NCBI RefSeq assembly: GCF_024124765.2
Contig: NZ_JAMXSR020000002.1
Span: 3,120,001 to 3,184,000, forward strand
Source of the DNA: Sphingomonas sp. H160509
GTDB lineage: Bacteria; Pseudomonadota; Alphaproteobacteria; Sphingomonadales; Sphingomonadaceae
DNA: 64,000 nt
Reading direction: 5' to 3'
A program made the position numbers and the translations under genes. Shown here piece by piece: positions 1-9,209 of this stretch (within the stretch, counting starts at the first letter, position 1; each line of letters starts with the position of its first letter). The notes under the pieces were generated by a model, which did no database searches, had not been told where the DNA came from, and saw only the letters and a program-made list of their open reading frames with translations.

Positions 1-448
1 CCGCGCCGTAATAGCTGAGCGTCAGCATCGCGCCGCCCTCGGTCATCATCCTGGCCGCGCGCTGCGCCACCGCGACGAACGAATAGACCGAGATGTTCAT
101 CGTCATCAGGAAATTGTCGAGGCTGGTGTCGACGAACCGGCCGCGCAACTCGTTCTTGTCCGAAAAGCCGATCGCGTGGACGACGAAGTCGATCGTCGGC
201 CACTCCTCGGCCAGCTTGTCGAAGGTCGCATCGAGCGCGCCCATGTCCGACACGTCGCAATCGAAGAGCCGCGCCACGCCCAATTGCTCGGCGAGCGGGC
301 GCACGCGTTTCTCCATTGTCTCGCCCTGATAGCTGAACGCGAGCTCAGCGCCCGCCTCGGACAGCTTCTTGGCGATCCCCCAAGCCAGCGACTTGTCGTT
401 CGCCAAGCCCATGATCAGCCCACGCTTGCCCGCCATCAAACCGTTCAC
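1..448 (-). CDS. fabI: Enoyl-ACP reductase FabI (partial, 3' end outside the window)
   Basis: NADH-dependent enoyl-acyl carrier protein reductase, the last step of the fatty-acid elongation cycle in the cytosol. About 149 codons are present, reading from the N-terminus to the window edge. The start contains the divergent SDR glycine motif GLIMGLANDKSLAWGIAK typical of FabI, and further on DFVVHAIGFSDKNELRGRF, the FabI version of the SDR central strand and following loop. The catalytic Tyr/Lys pair lies beyond the edge. I place the start at a GTG (446-448, protein VNGLMAGKRGL) because alphaproteobacterial FabI usually begins with a similar short lead; the ATG at 434-436 is the alternative. Confidence 0.9.
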   Translation of the reverse strand, partial: MNGLMAGKRGLIMGLANDKSLAWGIAKKLSEAGAELAFSYQGETMEKRVRPLAEQLGVARLFDCDVSDMGALDATFDKLAEEWPTIDFVVHAIGFSDKNELRGRFVDTSLDNFLMTMNISVYSFVAVAQRAARMMTEGGAMLTLSYYGA

Positions 449-459
449 GCCGTCCCCGC

Positions 460-1411
460 CTATACCTGCATATCCGTAGCAGGCTGCTCTAGCGTTGTTT
501 CGGGTGGTTCCGCCAGTGCCGCGTTGAGATGCGCACCGAATACGAGACCGAGCCCGATGACATAGAAAAATAACAGCATGATGACGACGCCCGCCAGGCT
601 GCCATAGGTGAGGTCGTACCCACCGAGACGCGACAGGATCACCGGCAGCAACGCGGTTGCGCTGACCCACCAGGCGGTGGTGAACAGCGCCCCCGGCCAT
701 TTGCGGCATTTCGAATAGCGATAGCGCGACGGCGTCACCGAGTAGAACAGCAGGTACAGCGCGCCGAACATGAGCAATCCGGGGGATCAGCCGCGACAGC
801 CCGACCCAGCCGGCGGCGTCCTGCGCGAAGGGGACGAGGCGATAGATGAACTGCTCGGCCGCGGTCAGGATACCCTGGACGAGGAACGACAACAGCGCGA
901 TGATCACCGAACAGACGATCACGAACGACGAACCGAGCCGCGATTTCCAGAACGGCGCGGTCGCCTTGATCCCATATGCGCGGTGGAAGATGTCGCGGAT
1001 CGTCTCGACGAAGCTGCCGACCGTCCACAGCCCGACCAGCGCGCCGAGCCATAACAGCGACCCGGTCCGCGCGGCGAGCACGTCGGCGATCGGCTTGCGC
1101 AACAGGTCGCCGACATTGGGCGGCAGGACGTTGAGGAACGACTCGACCGCGCGCACCGTCTCGACGCTCTGGCCGAAGATCGACAGGATCGCGGCGGCTA
1201 CGATGAAGAACGGAAACACCGTCATCAACGCGAGATAGGCGAGGTTCCCCGCGTGGATGAAGCCATCGTTGAACACGCCGACGGCTGCCCGCTTGACGAT
1301 TTCGAACGCGTAGCTACCTGGCCTGACCTTCGCCATGCCACGAGTGAGACGGGCGCGCGTCGCACCATGATCGTGCGCGCGCGCTTCGGGCGTTAGGGTA
1401 TTATCATTCAC
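460..1411 (-). CDS. YihY/BrkB (UPF0761) family inner-membrane protein, broken by a frameshift
   Basis: Multi-spanning membrane protein of the YihY/virulence-factor BrkB family, once misannotated as RNase BN; its molecular role is not established. The N-terminal part (MNDNTLTPEARAHD, then AYLALMTVFPFFIVAAAIL and LLWLGALVGLWTVGSFVETI) and the C-terminal part (LLMFGALYLLFYSV, LAGVVIMLLFFYVIGLGLV) lie in two frames. They join if one C is removed from the C5 run at 781-785, giving RLIPGLLMFGALY and a normal length of about 316 residues. The GTG start at 1409-1411 lies 7 bp after the stop of the J-protein gene, suggesting co-transcription. Confidence 0.8.
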
Positions 1412-1418
1412 AAGGCGT

Positions 1419-2357
1419 TCAGACGCCCATGGCCCCTCGAGGGTTCCCCGCTTCGCGCCCATCCCAGCTTTCGATGAACGCGGTCAGCGCCGCATCGCTG
1501 GCGGGAATGTCGATCATTAGCGTGACCAACTGGTCGCCCCGCGTGCCGCCCTTCTTGTGGAAACCCTTGCCCTTGAGGCGCAGCGTCTTGCCCGAGGTCG
1601 TGCCCTTGGGGATCGTCAGCATGACCGGCTTGTCGACCGTCGGTGCCTTGACCGAGCCGCCCAGCACCGCCTCGGCAAGCGTGATCGGCAGGTCGAGGCG
1701 GACGTCGTCGCCGTCGCGCGTGAAGAACTTGTGCGGCTGGACCTCGATAGTGAGGATCGCATCGCCCGCGCCGCCCGGACCCTGCTCGCCCTTGCCGGCC
1801 AGCTTCATCTGCGTGCCGCTCTCGACCCCGGCGGGGAGCTTGAGGTCAAGCGTCTTGCCGTCCGCCAGCGTCACGCGCTGCGGCTCCAGCGTTGCCGCCT
1901 CGACGAACGGCACCTGTAGGCGATACGCGGCATTCTCGCCCTTGGGCTGCGGGCGCCGACCGAAGCCGCCGGAGAATCCGCCGCCGCCGCCACGCTGCGC
2001 GCCGCCGAACAAGCCTTCGAAGATGTCGCTCATGTCGGCACCGCCGGCGCCGGTCTCATAGCCCTCGCTGCGGAAGCCGCCGCCGGGTTGCGGTCGCCCG
2101 CCGCCACCGCCGCCGAACCCGAACGGCGACGCGGGATTGCCGTCGCCGTCGATCTCGCCGCGATCGAACCGGGCGCGCTTGTCCTTGTCGTTCAGCAGGT
2201 CGTACGCGTTGGTGACCGTGCTGAACCGCTCCGACGCCTTCGGATTGTCCTTGTTGCGATCGGGATGAAGCTCCTTCGCGAGCTTGCGGTACGCCTTCTT
2301 GATGTCGGCTTCGGTCGCGTCGCGCGCTACACCCAGAGTCTTGTACGGATCGGCCAC
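1419..2357 (-). CDS. DnaJ-class co-chaperone without zinc finger (CbpA-like)
   Basis: Class B J-domain protein that would stimulate DnaK ATPase and deliver unfolded clients. The J-domain occupies residues 1-66, with the HPD motif at 31-33. A glycine/phenylalanine-rich stretch with long glycine runs follows (about 78-140), then the DnaJ C-terminal beta domains (about 145-300). There are no CxxCxGxG repeats, so this is the CbpA-like rather than the canonical DnaJ type. It is 312 residues and intact. The yihY-type gene follows at once on the same strand, and a small plus-strand gene starts about 95 bp away on the divergent side. Confidence 0.9.
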   Translation of the reverse strand: MADPYKTLGVARDATEADIKKAYRKLAKELHPDRNKDNPKASERFSTVTNAYDLLNDKDKRARFDRGEIDGDGNPASPFGFGGGGGGRPQPGGGFRSEGYETGAGGADMSDIFEGLFGGAQRGGGGGFSGGFGRRPQPKGENAAYRLQVPFVEAATLEPQRVTLADGKTLDLKLPAGVESGTQMKLAGKGEQGPGGAGDAILTIEVQPHKFFTRDGDDVRLDLPITLAEAVLGGSVKAPTVDKPVMLTIPKGTTSGKTLRLKGKGFHKKGGTRGDQLVTLMIDIPASDAALTAFIESWDGREAGNPRGAMGV

Positions 2358-2451
2358 TTACGTCCCCATTATACCTTGCGAGTCTATGTGGGGCGGTGCG
2401 CCGCGCAACGCAATTGCGCGCGGGGTGTTTGGTTGCACGAGAGGAACGATC

Positions 2452-2595
2452 ATGACCGACAAACAACCGATGCAGGGTGTGCCGAAGAACGACGATGGCG
2501 CGAAAGAAAAGGACGGCGTGAACGACGCGCCGGCCAAGGACAAGGGCGGCGAGAGTGGCGGCGGCTCGTATCCGAACCCGCACGACGAGAAGTAA
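2452..2595 (+). CDS. Small hydrophilic protein, 47 residues, unknown function
   Basis: Short charged protein starting MTDKQPMQGVPKNDDGAKEK and ending SYPNPHDEK, rich in Lys, Asp, Gly and Asn and with no hydrophobic segment. The start is supported by a GAGGAAC Shine-Dalgarno just before the ATG. A longer reading from 2284 in the same frame runs antisense through the J-protein promoter and start, and is unlikely. I recognise no domain; similar short disordered proteins are common in sphingomonads. It is divergent from the J-protein gene. Confidence 0.6.
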   Translation: MTDKQPMQGVPKNDDGAKEKDGVNDAPAKDKGGESGGGSYPNPHDEK

Positions 2596-2621
2596 GACCG
2601 CTACACTCCAGACCCAGCGTG

Positions 2622-2697
2622 TTCTCCCGCGAAAGCGGGAGCCCAGGGTAACAATGGATCACGTTCGTGGCCCTGGACTCCCGCCTTCGCGGGAGAG
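2622..2697. repeat. Dispersed palindrome, type B (arms TTCTCCCGCGAAAGCGGGAG)
   Basis: Imperfect inverted repeat of about 75 bp. Each end is itself a short hairpin (CTCCCGC-GAAA-GCGGGAG and CTCCCGCCTTCGCGGGAG), and the inner flanks CCCAGGGT and CCCTGG pair with each other. It lies between convergent 3' ends, after the small plus-strand gene and before the stop of the transglutaminase gene, so it could act as a bidirectional transcript stop. There is no T-run. Confidence 0.8.
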
Positions 2698-2711
2698 CAG
2701 ATTCCGGAATT

Positions 2712-3605
2712 TTACGCCTGAACAGTCTCATCCAACGGCGCGACATCGACACTAACATCCATGTTCTGCGCCCCCGACCCGAGCACCACCCCATCCACCG
2801 GCGCGATCTCGGCATAGTCCCGCCCGACCGCCATCACGATGTGATCGCTCGCCATCCAGATCCCGTTGGTCGGATCGACTCCGACCCAACCGCGCACCGG
2901 CCCGCACCACAGCAACACCCAAGCATGCGTCGCATCCGCCCCGACCAGCCGCGGCTGACCCTCGGGCGGGATCGTCCGAATATATCCCGACGCATACGCG
3001 GCGGGCAGGCCAGCCGCGCGCAAGCCCGTGATCATGATCTGCGCGAAATCCTGACACACGCCCTTGCGCTGGAGGAACGCCTCGTGCGGCGGCGTATCGA
3101 CCAACGTCGCGTCCGCATCAAATTCGAACTCTACCTGGATCCGGCGCGCGAGCGCGATCCCGGCCTCCAGCGCGCCGCGCGAAGGGTCGAGATCGACCGC
3201 GCAATAGTCGGCGATCGCTTGGTCGAGCGGGATAAGCGACGAAGGATAGATGTAGTTCGCGGGGCTAGCTGCGGAGAGATCGGTGCTGGCCCGCGCCATC
3301 GTCGCGATTTCGCCCAGCGTCGGATCGCTCGCATCGGGCACGGGCACGAGGCGGTCCACCGTCATCCGCGACCGGCTCTCGATCGTTAGGTGGCGAACCG
3401 GGCTGTCGACGACCAATCGCGTGACGTTGGCGAGCCCCGCCTCAGCCCGCGCGGCACTGGTGCGGCCGGCGGGGTGCACCGACAACGCATAGGAATCGAG
3501 GTGCTGTCCTGGCCAGTCGATCGGCTTCAACCGCAGATTGCACCGTGCGAACTTGACGCTCGCGCCGTAATCGAACGTCGTGACGTGGCGGATATCGTAG
3601 ATCAT
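2712..3605 (-). CDS. Transglutaminase-like cysteine protease family protein
   Basis: Cytosolic transglutaminase-fold protein with the bacterial N-terminal domain (residues 1-80) followed by the catalytic core. The catalytic triad is readable: Cys184 in KGVCQDFAQ, His228 in ADATHAWVLLW and Asp244 in VGVDPTNG. Length is 297 residues, normal for the family. The start MIYDIRHVTTFDYG is chosen because GGAGGA stands 5 nt upstream; that Shine-Dalgarno is the end of a dispersed repeat (3607-3742), and a reading that begins upstream at 3758 would only translate the repeat. The preceding gene encodes ATP-grasp plus alpha-E domains, a standard partner set. Such sets are thought to make or modify a peptide, but the substrate is unknown. 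Confidence 0.9.
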   Translation of the reverse strand: MIYDIRHVTTFDYGASVKFARCNLRLKPIDWPGQHLDSYALSVHPAGRTSAARAEAGLANVTRLVVDSPVRHLTIESRSRMTVDRLVPVPDASDPTLGEIATMARASTDLSAASPANYIYPSSLIPLDQAIADYCAVDLDPSRGALEAGIALARRIQVEFEFDADATLVDTPPHEAFLQRKGVCQDFAQIMITGLRAAGLPAAYASGYIRTIPPEGQPRLVGADATHAWVLLWCGPVRGWVGVDPTNGIWMASDHIVMAVGRDYAEIAPVDGVVLGSGAQNMDVSVDVAPLDETVQA

Positions 3606-3606
3606 G

Positions 3607-3742
3607 AAAATCCTCCCCGGCACGGGGAGGGGGGACCGCCAGCTTGCTGGTGGTGGAGGGGGGGCGCCACGAACGGTGCGCTGGTGGAGAGCCCCCTCCA
3701 CCATGCGCTGCATGGTCCCCCTCCCCGTACCGGGGAGGATTT
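3607..3742. repeat. Dispersed palindrome, type C, supplying the transglutaminase Shine-Dalgarno
   Basis: Long inverted repeat of about 135 bp with ends AAATCCTCCCCGG and CCGGGGAGGATTT. Terminal hairpins CTCCCCGGCACGGGGAG and CTCCCCGTACCGGGGAG flank a longer pairing arm (CTGGTGGAG / CCCTCCACCA). It fills the space between the stop of the ATP-grasp/alpha-E gene (3755) and the start of the transglutaminase gene (3605). Its minus-strand end GGGGAGGATTTTC directly precedes that ATG. Other copies are at 8368-8524 and 34142-34277. Confidence 0.85.
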
Positions 3743-3754
3743 GCACGTCTATCC

Positions 3755-6239
3755 TCACGCCAACGTCAGCCCACTAGTCCGCAACGGCTCCGCTCCCTGC
3801 AGGAAATACCGCCGCGCCAGCGCATCCGACACCGCCCCGAGCCGCCGCTCGATATCCCCCAGCGTTTCCGCATTCAGCTCCGCCGCGGTCGCGGTCATCA
3901 CGATCGCCTGCAACCCGGTCGCTTGAGACTGTTGCGGCTCCGCCATCTCGTCGTCGCTCAGCACCGGCAACTCCGCCAACCGCGCCGCAATCCGCTCTGC
4001 CGAAAACGCCAACGAGCGCGGATTGCCCGGATCGAGCGCGACCAAGTCCATCACCGGCACGCGCGCGATTCCGGTCGGATAGCGCTGCCGATAACTGATC
4101 TGGCTATCGGCAAGGTCGAGCAGCACCGACAGATCGTCCGGCGACGCGCCCGGCATCCCGAACAACCGGATCGCCCGCGCCATCGCCATCGCCCGCTCGA
4201 TCCGCCGCCCGAGATCGTGGAACCGCCACGCCGCCGTCCGCCCCATATGCTCCGCCGACAGCCCCGCGATCGCAGCGTAGCGTCGTTGCAGCGACCCGGC
4301 CCGCTCCAGCATTCCGCGATGCGTAGGGAAGGGCGCCTCGAGCAACCGCACCATGTCCGCCGACAACCGATCGCGCGAGCCTTCGCCGATCTCGCGCGCA
4401 TGGCGGTTGAGCGTCAGGATCGACTGCCAGCGCTCGTCCTCCATCGCGGTGCGGGCGAGCGCGGTCAGGTCGGCTCGCCGCAGCGATGGCGGGTGCGGCG
4501 CGCTGCCCGCCCCGACGATCAGCCCGACCAGCTTGCCGACCGTGGTTGGCGACAAGACTGCACCGCCGTCGACGTCGATCGAATTGCCGAGCATCACGCG
4601 GATCGCGCCGAGCAGAGCCTCACCGCGCTCAAGATAACGCCCCAGCCAGTAGAAATTGTCCGCCACCCGGCTCGGCAACGTCCCCGGATTGCGCCGCACC
4701 TGAAGCGAGTCCGCGGCGGTCAGCAACGACACGGGCGCGACCGGCTCGGCACCATAGATGCAGACGTCGGCGGACCAGATGCCTTCGCCCATCACCGCCG
4801 CCCGCGCGTCGGGATGCTCGCCGATCCGCGCGAACCCACCCGGGAGGACGGTCCATTCGCCGTCACCACCGCGCGCCGCGAAGACACGCAGGGTGAAGGG
4901 GCGGGGACCAGCGCATCGCCGACCACGACCGGCATCGTCGAGAGCTGGACTAGTTCCTGTCCGACATAATCTTGCGGCCTGCGCGCCATATCGGCGAGCA
5001 GACGCGTCCGGTCTTCGCCGGTAATGTCGGTGCCCGTGACCGGGCCGCCGGTCATGCCGAGAGGCCGCGCATGGAACGCCGGACCGATCAGCAGGCGGTC
5101 GAAATTGGCTTCGACCTGCGCCCGCGCGCCGTCTTGCCCACACCACCACGTCGCGATGTTGGGGAGGAGCAGGTCTTCGCCGAGCAGCGATTTCGCCAGC
5201 TGCGGCAGGAACGCCGAGAATGCCGGCGCCTCCAGCACGGCCGAGCCCGGCGCATTCGAGAGCACGACGTTGCCGGCGGCGTACGCGTCGATCAGCCCGG
5301 GCACGCCGATCTGCGAATGCGTGTCGAACGCCAGCGGATCGAGCAGCCGCGGGTCGAGCCGCCGCCACAGCGCATCGATCCGCTTGAGCCCACCAATCGT
5401 GCGGACATACACCTTGTCCTCGAGCGCGGCGAGATCGGCGCCCTCGACCAGCAACAGCCCGAGATAGCGCGCGAGATGCGCTTGTTCGGGATAGCTCGGG
5501 TTGAACCGGCCGGGCGTCAGCAGCCCAATCCGCGGGTCGGTCCGCTTGCACATCGCCGCGATCCCGGCGCGAAACGCGGCGAAGAACGGCGCGTGGCGCT
5601 GGACGTTGAGCCGATCCTGCAATCCCCGAGCGTGCGGCTGACCGCGATCCGGTTCTCCAGCGCATACCCGGCACCGGCGGGCGCGCGAAGGTGATCGGCC
5701 AGCACGCGCCATTCGCCGGTCGGCCCGCGGCCGAGATCGATCGCGATGAAATCGAGATGGCGGCCGCCGGGCGGGTCTAGCCCGACCATGGGCCGCAGAA
5801 AGAACGGGCTGCCGGTGACGAGCGCGGCGGGGATACGGCCGTCGGCGACCAGCTTTCCCTCGCCGTAGAGGTCGGCGATCACCGTCTCCATCAACGTCGC
5901 GCGCTGGATCACGCCGCGCTCGATCCCCGCCCATTCGCCGGCCTCGATCAGCAGCGGGACGGGCGAGACGGGCCAGGGGCGCTCATCGGGTTCGTCGGCG
6001 ATGCGGAAGCCGGTGCCGATATCGACCGCATGCCGCTGGACGCGTTCGCGGATGTGGCCGAGGTCGTCCGAGGCGACCATCGCGAGTTCGGCGAACATCG
6101 CCGCCCAGGCGGGGTCGGCATCTTCGCAGAGCACATCAGCACCGGTGCTACGCGCGCAATAATCGGCGATCCAGCGTTCGGCATGGATCATCGCGTCGAA
6201 AAGGGGCGCGGTGTGCGTCGCCGTGTCCGCCGTGTTCAA
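3755..6239 (-). CDS. Circularly permuted ATP-grasp and alpha-E domain fusion protein, two frameshifts
   Basis: A single protein of about 828 residues after repair. The N-terminal circularly permuted ATP-grasp part reads PLLIEAGEWAGIERGVIQRA, IAIDLGRGPTGEWRVLADHL, LNVQRHAPFFAAFRAG and IGGLKRIDALWRRLDP. The helical alpha-E part (from about residue 530) begins RNPGTLPSRVADNFYWLGRY. ATP-grasp members of this type are predicted to form amide bonds; the fusion and the next-door transglutaminase are typical of the family, but the product is not known. The reading frame breaks at 5624-5627 and 4903-4906, where adding one C to each C4 run restores continuity (SRTLGGLQDRLN and ALVPRPFTLRVF). The TTG start at 6239 is uncertain; an in-frame ATG lies near 6191. 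Confidence 0.82.
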
Positions 6240-6330
6240 TGCCTCAAGCCCCCGAATACAGGCGGCGGTGTTTCACCTTTCGACGCGGCGGTGCAACATA
6301 AATTGTCGCGGGGGCCGCGCATTACTCCTG

Positions 6331-6407
6331 TTCCCTCGCGAACGCGAGGGGCCAGGAATCCCAAGGGTTGCGTGCAGTTACCCTGGCCCCCCGCGTTCGC
6401 GAGGGAC
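6331..6407. repeat. Dispersed palindrome, type B variant (arms TTCCCTCGCGAACGCGAGGG)
   Basis: Inverted repeat with end hairpins CCCTCGCGAACGCGAGGG and CCGCGTTCGCGAGGG. The architecture matches the element at 2622, but the stem sequence has changed on both sides. With the next element it fills most of the 325-bp space between the ATP-grasp gene (5' end 6239) and the ligD stop at 6565. I see nothing else in that space except a short AT-richer stretch at about 6290-6310. Confidence 0.75.
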
Positions 6408-6440
6408 CAGTAAGGGGATGAGTTGTCGCCTCCCAATGCC

Positions 6441-6546
6441 GCCACCCCGGCGAAGGCCGGGGCCCAGTTGGAAAGGTGGTCGTAACGGAGCGCTGCCCTC
6501 CGAAGGCAGCGTTCACCAACTGGGCCCCGGCCTTCGCCGGCGTGGT
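6441..6546. repeat. Dispersed palindrome, type A (arm GGCGAAGGCCGGGGCCCAGTTGG)
   Basis: Inverted repeat of about 105 bp whose arms contain CGGCGAAGGCCGGGG and CCAGTTGG, matched at the other end by CCAACTGG and CCCCGGCCTTCGCCGG. The arm itself folds into a small hairpin. It lies just downstream of the ligD stop codon. A second full copy is at 57421-57521 and a partial mosaic copy is at 45935. Confidence 0.8.
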
Positions 6547-6564
6547 GCTAGTGGAGGGGGCAGC

Positions 6565-9094
6565 TCAAAAATCCGGCAACACCTGATCCGCGACACCCCA
6601 GCCTTCCAGCGCCCGCGACCCGGCCCCTCTCGATCAACTCAGCCCCATCCCGCACTCCCCATCTCGCCGCAGTCTCGATATCCCGCAATTCGGTCCACGA
6701 TACCGGCGCCGCCACCGGCGCCCCCGCCCGAGCCCGTGCCGAATACGGCATCACCGCCGTTGCGCCGCGCTGGTTGCGCAGCCAGTCGATAAAGATCCGC
6801 CCCTTGCGCTTGGCCTTCGCCATCGTCGCGACGAAACGCTCGGGATCCGCCCCCCGCCATCGCCCGCGCGAAGCGATCCGCGAAGTCCTTCACCGCCGGC
6901 CACTCCGCGTCCGGAGTCAGCGGCACGACCACGTGCACGCCCTTGCCCCCCGACAGCATCGGGAAGCTGACCAGCCCCAGTTCCGCCAACTGGTTCTTGA
7001 GATGCTCAGCCGCCTTCTTCGTATCGCCGAAGTCGAGCCCCTCGTCCGGATCGAGATCGAATATCAATCGGTCCGGCTTCTCCAAGGTCGCGTTCGACGA
7101 GCCCCAGCCGTGGAACTCGATCGTCCCCATTTGCACGCACGCGACCAGCCCGTCCGCGTCGTCGACATACAGATAGTCCTCGGTCGAGCCGTCCTTCTCG
7201 CGGATCGGCACTTTGTGGACAGCGTCGCCAAAGCTCCCAGCGTCGTGTTTCTGGAAGAAGCACGCGCGTGATCGGCCTTGCGGGCAGCGGACGAGGCTGA
7301 TCGGGCGATTGCCCGCGACCGGCAGCATGATCCCCGAGACCGCGACGTAATAGTCGGCCAAATCGCCTTTGGTGACGTCCGACTTGTCGAAGATCACGCG
7401 GTCGCGGCTGCTGACCTTTATGCTGGTCGCGGGTGCCGCGGCTTCCTCCACATCGGGCGGCGGGGCGGGCGTCTCGGCGACGACGTCCTTAGCCGCTTTG
7501 TCCTCGCGCAGGCCGATGAAGCTCGAATGGCGGAGCACGCCGTCCGGAGTGACTTCGGCAAACGCGACTTCCGCGACCAGTTTCGGCGTCACCCACTTCG
7601 CGCCGCGGACCGCTGCCTTTGGCGCCTCGACCGTGGGCGTCTTGCGGTCGAGTGCGTCGAGCTTGTCGCGGATCTCGTCCATCAGCGCCTGGTCGAACCC
7701 GGTGCCGACCTTCCCCGCATACCGATAGCCTTTGCCCTCACGCACGCCGAGCAGGAGCGATTTGAAGCCGCGCTTCTTGTTGGAGGGCAGCCAGCCGACG
7801 ATCACGAATTCCTGGCGGTGCGTGCATTTGACCTTGAGCCATGCCTTGGTCCGCTTGCCCGCATAGGGCGCGTCGGCGCGTTTCGAGACGATGCCTTCGA
7901 GGCCCTCGCGGCACATCGTCTCGAACAATTGCTCGCCCGCGCCGATGACGTGGTCGGAATAGCGGAGGCGGTCCTCGTTCTCGGGGATCAGCGGTTGCAG
8001 CCGCGCCTTGCGGTCGAGATTGGAGAGGCCGGTCAGGTCTTCGCCGTCGAGTGCGAGCAGGTCGAACGCGAAAAGCGTCATGTCGCCGCCGGCGGAGATC
8101 GCGTCCTTCAGCGTCGAGAAATCGGGGTGGCCGTCCTTGAACGCGACGATCTCGCCGTCGATCAGCGCGGATTTTACGGGGAGTTTCGCGGCGGCGTCAG
8201 CGATCGCGGTGAACTTGTCGGTCCAGTCGAGGCCGGTGCGGGTGAAGACTTTCGCCTTGCCGTTGGCGACGGAGATCAGCGCGCGGTAGCCGTCGTATTT
8301 GACTTCGTGGAGCCAGGCGGAGCCGGTGGGGACGGCGTCGACGAGGGTGCAGAGTTGTAGGTCCTGAAAATCCTCCCCGGCACGGGGAGGGGGGACCGCC
8401 GCGACCTTTCGCGGTGGTGGAGGGGGGCTTGCCGCTGGCGACACCTTTACGGCTGGCGGTACTCTTGCGGGTCGCCCCCTCCACCAGCTTCGCTGGTCCC
8501 CCTCCCCCGTGCCGGGGAGGATTTGCCTTCCTCGATTTCGACCATCGTGCGGCCGGTCGAGACGCTGGTCAGCGCTTCCTCGACGAGCGTGTCGGTGCCG
8601 CCGGCTGCCGCATCGTCGATCTTCCTGAGCAGCCAGTTCTCGCGTTTTTCCTTTGCGCGGGGCTTCAGGCGGATCAGCAGCCATTCGCCTTTCATCCGTT
8701 CGCCATCGAGGACGAAGTGGAGGTGACCCTTGTCGAGGTCCTTGGCCGATTTCCCCTTGATCGGCGACCAGGTCCCGCGGTCCCACAGCATCACCGTGCC
8801 GCCGCCATATTCGCCGGCGGGGATCGTGCCTTCGAAGGTGGCGTAGCTTAGCGGATGGTCCTCGGTGCGGACCGCGAGGCGTTTTTCGTTCGGGTCGAGG
8901 CTGGGGCCGCGGGTGACGGCCCAGCTTTTCAGAACGCCGTCGATTTCGAGGCGGAAATCCCAGTGGAGGCGGGTCGCGTCGTGCTTCTGGACCATGAAGC
9001 TGTTGCCGTTGCCGGGGGCTAGCGTGCCCGCAGGCTCGGCGGTTTTCGTGAAGTTCCGCTTCGAATTGTAGAGGGCGAGGGGATCGTCGGTCAT
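6565..9094 (-). CDS. ligD: ATP-dependent DNA ligase LigD (phosphoesterase-ligase-polymerase), four frameshifts
   Basis: Multifunctional enzyme of bacterial non-homologous end joining, working with Ku. In order: 3'-phosphoesterase domain (about 1-190, with FMVQKHDATRLHWDFRLE), a low-complexity linker, ATP-dependent ligase (nucleotidylated Lys in WLHEVKYDGYRALI, then LIDGEIVAFKDG), and the primase-polymerase domain (DLDPDEGLDFGDTKKAAEHL, SGGKGVHVVVPL, RKGRIFIDWLRNQRGATAV). Removing one base from each of four runs (8504-8508, 8389-8394, 6850-6855, 6624-6627) gives one 841-residue frame ending QVLPDF, the expected size. The ATG at 9092-9094 (MTDDPLALYNSKRNF) is preceded by GGAGGGGGTGAAG from the adjoining repeat. 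The linker is encoded by a dispersed palindrome. Confidence 0.9.
8368..8524. repeat. Type C palindrome located inside ligD coding sequence
   Basis: Same family as the elements at 3607 and 34142, with the same ends (AAATCCTCCCCGG / CCGGGGAGGATTT), but located between the phosphoesterase and ligase domains of LigD. After removing one base from the G6 run at 8389-8394 and one from the C5 run at 8504-8508, both of which are also too long compared with the copy at 34142, the element reads through without a stop. It encodes a Gly/Pro/Lys/Ser-rich linker running from EEGKSSPARGGGPAKLVEGA to GRGGPPPRAGEDFQDLQL. Confidence 0.85.
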
Positions 9095-9098
9095 CTTC

Positions 9099-9208
9099 AC
9101 CCCCTCCCTGGAAGGGAGGGGTCGGGGGTGGGTCGGCTGCTTGGCGGGCGTAGCGCTGGTTCCGGGGAGTAACCCACCCCCAACCCCCTCCCCTTCCAGG
9201 GATGGGAG
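9099..9208. repeat. Dispersed palindrome, type D, between ku and ligD
   Basis: Inverted repeat of about 110 bp with hairpin ends CCCTCCCTGGAAGGGAGGGG and CCCCTCCCCTTCCAGGGATGGG and inner arms GGGGGTGGGT / ACCCACCCCC. It exactly fills the gap between the ku stop (9210) and the ligD start (9094). Its ligD-proximal end provides the purine-rich Shine-Dalgarno. Other copies are at 12585, 42553, 45808 and 54441. Confidence 0.85.
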
Positions 9209-9209
9209 C

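Noticed and set aside
1419..2357. Canonical DnaJ
   Set aside because: No zinc-finger CxxCxGxG repeats are present, so it was called CbpA-like instead.
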